A stretch of 8,976 nucleotides of DNA from an uncultured Ruminococcus sp. (GTDB lineage: Bacteria > Bacillota > Clostridia > Oscillospirales > Ruminococcaceae): positions 1-8,976 of the forward strand of contig CAMNMO010000097.1 of NCBI GenBank assembly GCA_946544695.1, in the 5' to 3' direction. Both the position numbers and the translations under genes were made by a program. The notes beneath the pieces were generated by a model. That model was not told the origin of the DNA. It ran no database searches and was given only the letters and a program-made list of their open reading frames with translations. Positions 5,968-8,976 of this stretch are shown one piece after another (the stretch's first letter is position 1; every line of letters begins with the position of its first letter).

Positions 5968-7173
5968 TTAATAATTTTCAAAAGCAGTTTTTATGGCTTC
6001 CCTTTCGGCGGTGATCCTGTCATTTACATCACCGAACAGACTGCTGTAAGCATATATCGCCGTCCCGCTGCATTTTTCGCAGTCATTTATCTGCGATGCT
6101 ATGATACCTGTGTTTGCGGTGAATTCCTCCTCCGTACCGATCTTATATGCCGCAAGACCCACCACAAGACCCACATCATCACAGCTGCACATTTCTCTCC
6201 ATTCACCGAGAGTCTCACTGAACGGCTTGACGGGGTTATCATATCCGAAATATATCTGAGGAATGATCCTGTCACAGAAACCTTTTTCGCTGCACCATCG
6301 CCTGACATCTGCATAAAGAAGATCATAGTTATTTTCGATATTACCCTGCGGTGATATGCCAACTTCTATCCTTTTATCTACTGATTTCACGCTTTCATAT
6401 ATCTCTCTGCACATATCCGATATATTCTCGCAGCGCCAGTCGGATAGTCCGCTGCTGCCGCCCATTTCAGAAAAGCACAGTGCATCAAAGCTTTCATCTG
6501 TTGTGGGATAAAAATAGTCATCATAGTGTATGCCGTCGATATCATAGTTTTGTGCTATTTCTGCGGCACCGTCTGCTATAAGCTCTCTCACATCAGCATA
6601 GGCGGGATCAAGCCATAAATGTTCATCGCCTTCGACAGCCGTTACCCTGTCATCACGGGAAGCATACCATTCAGCTGTCTTATATCCGTCAAGCTGTGAC
6701 AGCCTGTCCCCGTTCTGCAAGCGAAGCGGGTTTATCCACGCATGAACAGAAAGTCCGTATTCATGCCCCTTTCTGCACATCACCTCAAGAGGGTCATAAT
6801 CGCCGTTTTGCAGTTCGGAAGGCGGAAACAGCTGCGAATCATACATAGCATCGCCAAAGGGCCTGACATGGACATAAATGGTATTGATACCAAGTTCTGC
6901 CACATTTTTACAGGCTTTATCAAAACACAGTTCAAATCCGCTTTCAGTTTCAGCTGACAGCATGGGTGCAAGATCGATGTATGAAAGCCATATACTTTTC
7001 TGCCTTTCATAATTATGAGGAACATAGGACTTGTCCTGCAAAACAGGAACATCAGTATCAGCCGAAGGCATACAGGACGGCGCACGGATATCCCTGACAG
7101 CTGTTACATAAGCCGAATCATAACAGCCCGTTAAAACGAGACAGCATAATGCAGTCAAAATAAGCTTTTTCAT
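5968..7173 (-). CDS. GHL10-family glycosyl-hydrolase-like lipoprotein
   Basis: A 401-residue protein with a lipoprotein signal peptide (MKKLILTALCCLVLTGC; lipobox LTGC, lipidated C17), so it should be anchored on the outer face of the cell membrane. The (beta/alpha)8 domain, about 59-395, carries GHL10 (family 10 glycosylhydrolase-like, DUF187) motifs: IWLSYIDL (61-68), HVRPFGDAMYDSQLFPPS (102-119), VHAWINPLR (143-151), DIDGIHYDDYFYP (211-223), VGISPQGN (271-278) and PQIYFGYDN (305-313). D217, D218 and D219-region acids sit where catalysis is expected in the HYDDYF motif, but substrate is unknown; cell-wall glycans are likely. The ATG has GAGGAG eight bases upstream. Unusually, the mature part holds about 13 cysteines beyond the lipidated one. 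It appears to be a single-gene unit behind a terminator. Confidence 0.9.
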   Translation of the reverse strand: MKKLILTALCCLVLTGCYDSAYVTAVRDIRAPSCMPSADTDVPVLQDKSYVPHNYERQKSIWLSYIDLAPMLSAETESGFELCFDKACKNVAELGINTIYVHVRPFGDAMYDSQLFPPSELQNGDYDPLEVMCRKGHEYGLSVHAWINPLRLQNGDRLSQLDGYKTAEWYASRDDRVTAVEGDEHLWLDPAYADVRELIADGAAEIAQNYDIDGIHYDDYFYPTTDESFDALCFSEMGGSSGLSDWRCENISDMCREIYESVKSVDKRIEVGISPQGNIENNYDLLYADVRRWCSEKGFCDRIIPQIYFGYDNPVKPFSETLGEWREMCSCDDVGLVVGLAAYKIGTEEEFTANTGIIASQINDCEKCSGTAIYAYSSLFGDVNDRITAEREAIKTAFENY

Positions 7174-7249
7174 TTGTAACTCTCCTCTAAGATCAGATAA
7201 GTAAAGATACTCTTTAACTATGATATTGGAGACATCCTGTTTTTATTAC

Positions 7250-7281
7250 AAAAAAATACCGTCGGCTGACCGACGGTATTT
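7250..7281 (-). terminator. Strong intrinsic terminator of the P-type ATPase-like gene
   Basis: A 12-base-pair stem (AAATACCGTCGG / CCGACGGTATTT, arms 7254-7265 and 7270-7281) with a four-base loop runs into seven T residues on the minus strand. It lies six bases after the stop of the membrane-protein gene and separates it from the lipoprotein gene. Confidence 0.93.
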
Positions 7282-7286
7282 ATAAA

Positions 7287-8976
7287 CTATACTTTTTTGC
7301 TGCTTAACATCAGCAGAGTTATCGCTGAGAATACCAGATGATATACAATGACCAGCGTAGGTGTTATCTGCGAGAAGGAACCCAGGAACATCGAGATAAT
7401 GCATATCGCCGCACCCAATGCCACTGAACCTACCTGTATCGCAATGCCCAGCTGTGCAGTCGATCTGATTCGCTTGACACCTGTTATCAGCATTGCAAAA
7501 GCAGGGAAACTGCCGCTGCAAAGCATAGACGACGATTCACGTTCCTTATAGCCAACTTCTTCTTCGTACTCATTATGATATCTGAATGGCAGAAGCTTGA
7601 TCGAACCATGATCGAGATCAAAAAGCTTTTCAAGATAAGACTCCGTAATAAAGCCGTCTATATTTCTGACGATGGTGACAACGCCCTCTCTCTCAAGCGC
7701 CTTCATCCACTTTGAAACAGAAACAGATGACGAAACTTTTATAACGAACATGGTCGAAATAACGCCCGAAATGGAAAGATACAGGATGATATTGCCCCTG
7801 CCGTATTCTTCCTCTTTTGATACGGGCGGCAGACCATCTATCGAATGATCTTCCATGTGCTTGCGGGTACCGAGAAGCACACGCTTGTTGTTTATCCAGC
7901 CCGAAAGACCACGTTCATCTTCAAAGATGTAGCTTTCAACAGGATAAAGCATATCCAGCTTCCCTTTCAATATCTTATAGAACGGATTTTTCAGCATGCT
8001 GTCTGCCCTGAAAGCGAGGCTTGCAGCCATGAGGATACATTCATCGAGCGGGTCTGTTGAAAGCAGTTTGAGGTTTACAAGTTCAACACTTTCCTTCGGG
8101 AAAAGCTGTGCTGCGTCAACAAGTATCGAATTAGTCTCGGAATATTCATCGACCGCACTGTATCCAAGTATCACGGAAGAATACTGAAGATATTTATTGG
8201 AAGCACGGTTTATGGGGATATTCACCGCAAGTATCAGTGAAAGCGATGAACACATGGTAACAGTGCCCGAGAAAGCTGCAAGTGCCACATATATCTTTTC
8301 AACAGCGGTACCCGCATGCTTGTCACATACAAAAGAAAGCAATCCCGTCAGCAGACCTGCGATGAGTATCAGCGGCGCTGATATCTTAGCAAAATCGTCC
8401 GAAACATCGGGAGCGTAGCTGTTCTTTATAAAGTCGTCAACGAACTCCGTCTTGCGCATTGCAGCCATGTTCGCATTGCTTGGTACAGCACCTCTGCCGA
8501 AATTCACAGCAGTGCTGCTGTCAACGCTTTTGACAGCATATCTGTCAAACTCTCCTGCCACATATCTGAAATTCTTCTCGGCACGCTGGACTATCATCAT
8601 CTTGCCAAGAGTGTTGAATATAAGACCTACGATAGCCGCAGATATATAAACATGATAATAGCAATCACGTATCGAATCAGGCTCGAACAATGTCGCTATG
8701 CCCGCAATGACAGAAATAAAAATACCTACCGCCGCAATCGAATCATTATCAGGTTGGCGTGTGAACATATTTTTCAGTCCCGCCGTCATTATTGTATAGG
8801 ACACACCAAGTGCCAGCAGCCCCATTATCGTATTTGAAAAAAGAAATGCTGAGGGTGATACTGCACGATCAAAAACTCTGATGACAGGCAGTTCAAGATC
8901 GTTGGCAATGGTTATCAGCAAGCTTGAAAGCCCTGTAAATAACAAAACGCACAGTCTCAGGAAAAGATTACTTTTG
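7287..8976 (-). CDS. Degenerate P1B-type ATPase-like membrane protein, 5' truncated
   Basis: The frame is open to the right edge, giving 562 visible residues. A TTG at 8945 is an unlikely start because coding sequence continues above it. Eight hydrophobic segments (visible residues about 4-24, 42-66, 79-97, 107-129, 198-216, 227-254, 508-532, 537-557) match the helix layout of metal-transporting P1B ATPases. Local likeness includes QPDNDSIAAVGIF before helix 3 and GYSAVDEYSETNSILVDAAQLFP (271-293), which aligns with the family's 'GgeaLE...vvFDKTGTLT'. Here DKTGT has become DAAQL, CPC in helix 6 has become CSS (242-244), and the 68-residue loop after helix 4 lacks TGE. TGD and GDGxND are also not seen. 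The Asp that would be phosphorylated (287) remains. ATP-driven transport is therefore unlikely. A sensory, scaffold or chaperone role is possible but unproven. The frame itself is intact. Confidence 0.75.
   Translation of the reverse strand, partial: KSNLFLRLCVLLFTGLSSLLITIANDLELPVIRVFDRAVSPSAFLFSNTIMGLLALGVSYTIMTAGLKNMFTRQPDNDSIAAVGIFISVIAGIATLFEPDSIRDCYYHVYISAAIVGLIFNTLGKMMIVQRAEKNFRYVAGEFDRYAVKSVDSSTAVNFGRGAVPSNANMAAMRKTEFVDDFIKNSYAPDVSDDFAKISAPLILIAGLLTGLLSFVCDKHAGTAVEKIYVALAAFSGTVTMCSSLSLILAVNIPINRASNKYLQYSSVILGYSAVDEYSETNSILVDAAQLFPKESVELVNLKLLSTDPLDECILMAASLAFRADSMLKNPFYKILKGKLDMLYPVESYIFEDERGLSGWINNKRVLLGTRKHMEDHSIDGLPPVSKEEEYGRGNIILYLSISGVISTMFVIKVSSSVSVSKWMKALEREGVVTIVRNIDGFITESYLEKLFDLDHGSIKLLPFRYHNEYEEEVGYKERESSSMLCSGSFPAFAMLITGVKRIRSTAQLGIAIQVGSVALGAAICIISMFLGSFSQITPTLVIVYHLVFSAITLLMLSSKKV

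Noticed and set aside
5951..5969. AATATT inverted repeat at the end of the GHL10 gene as a terminator.
   Set aside because: It has only six A/T pairs, overlaps the stop codon and has no T-tract. Terminator function is unsupported.
7287..8945. TTG at 8945 as the start of the P-type ATPase-like gene.
   Set aside because: The frame remains open with hydrophobic, family-like sequence up to the window edge. No strong ribosome site precedes the TTG, so the gene is treated as truncated by the window.

Overview
The window carries only minus-strand genes. The content is typical of an anaerobic, Gram-positive gut or rumen Clostridia member, most likely Ruminococcus-like (Oscillospiraceae). The grounds are a SCIFF ranthipeptide locus, an NfnAB transhydrogenase, strong GGAGG ribosome sites, sigma-A-type promoters and a lipoprotein GHL10 glycosidase. 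Species is not determinable from the sequence alone.

In transcription order (high to low coordinate): (1) 8976-7287, a 5'-truncated membrane protein laid out like a P1B-type ATPase but with its catalytic motifs lost, ended by a strong terminator. (2) 7173-5968, a lipoprotein of the GHL10 glycosyl-hydrolase-like family. (3) 5860-5021 and 5028-3634, the overlapping nfnA-nfnB pair for an electron-bifurcating ferredoxin:NADP+ oxidoreductase, with a consensus promoter and a TTG start. (4) 3553-3212, yajC, an accessory subunit of the Sec translocon, with its own promoter and terminator. (5) 3120-2719, a four-helix membrane protein (TIGR04086-like). (6) 2602-2459, a 47-residue six-cysteine peptide (SCIFF, scfA) behind an extended -10 promoter. 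(7) 2302-929, its radical SAM/SPASM maturase scfB. (8) 927-241, a SUKH (SMI1/KNR4)-like protein, and (9) 257-1, the start of an unrecognised acidic protein; both are translationally coupled behind scfB.

The scfA-scfB pair is a known ranthipeptide system, and ScfB would install thioether crosslinks on the ScfA cysteines. The least explained parts are the degenerate P-type ATPase, the two coupled genes after scfB, and the folded RNA or inverted-repeat element between scfA and scfB. No stretch longer than 300 bases lacks a gene. I saw no tRNA, rRNA, CRISPR array, insertion sequence or attachment site.
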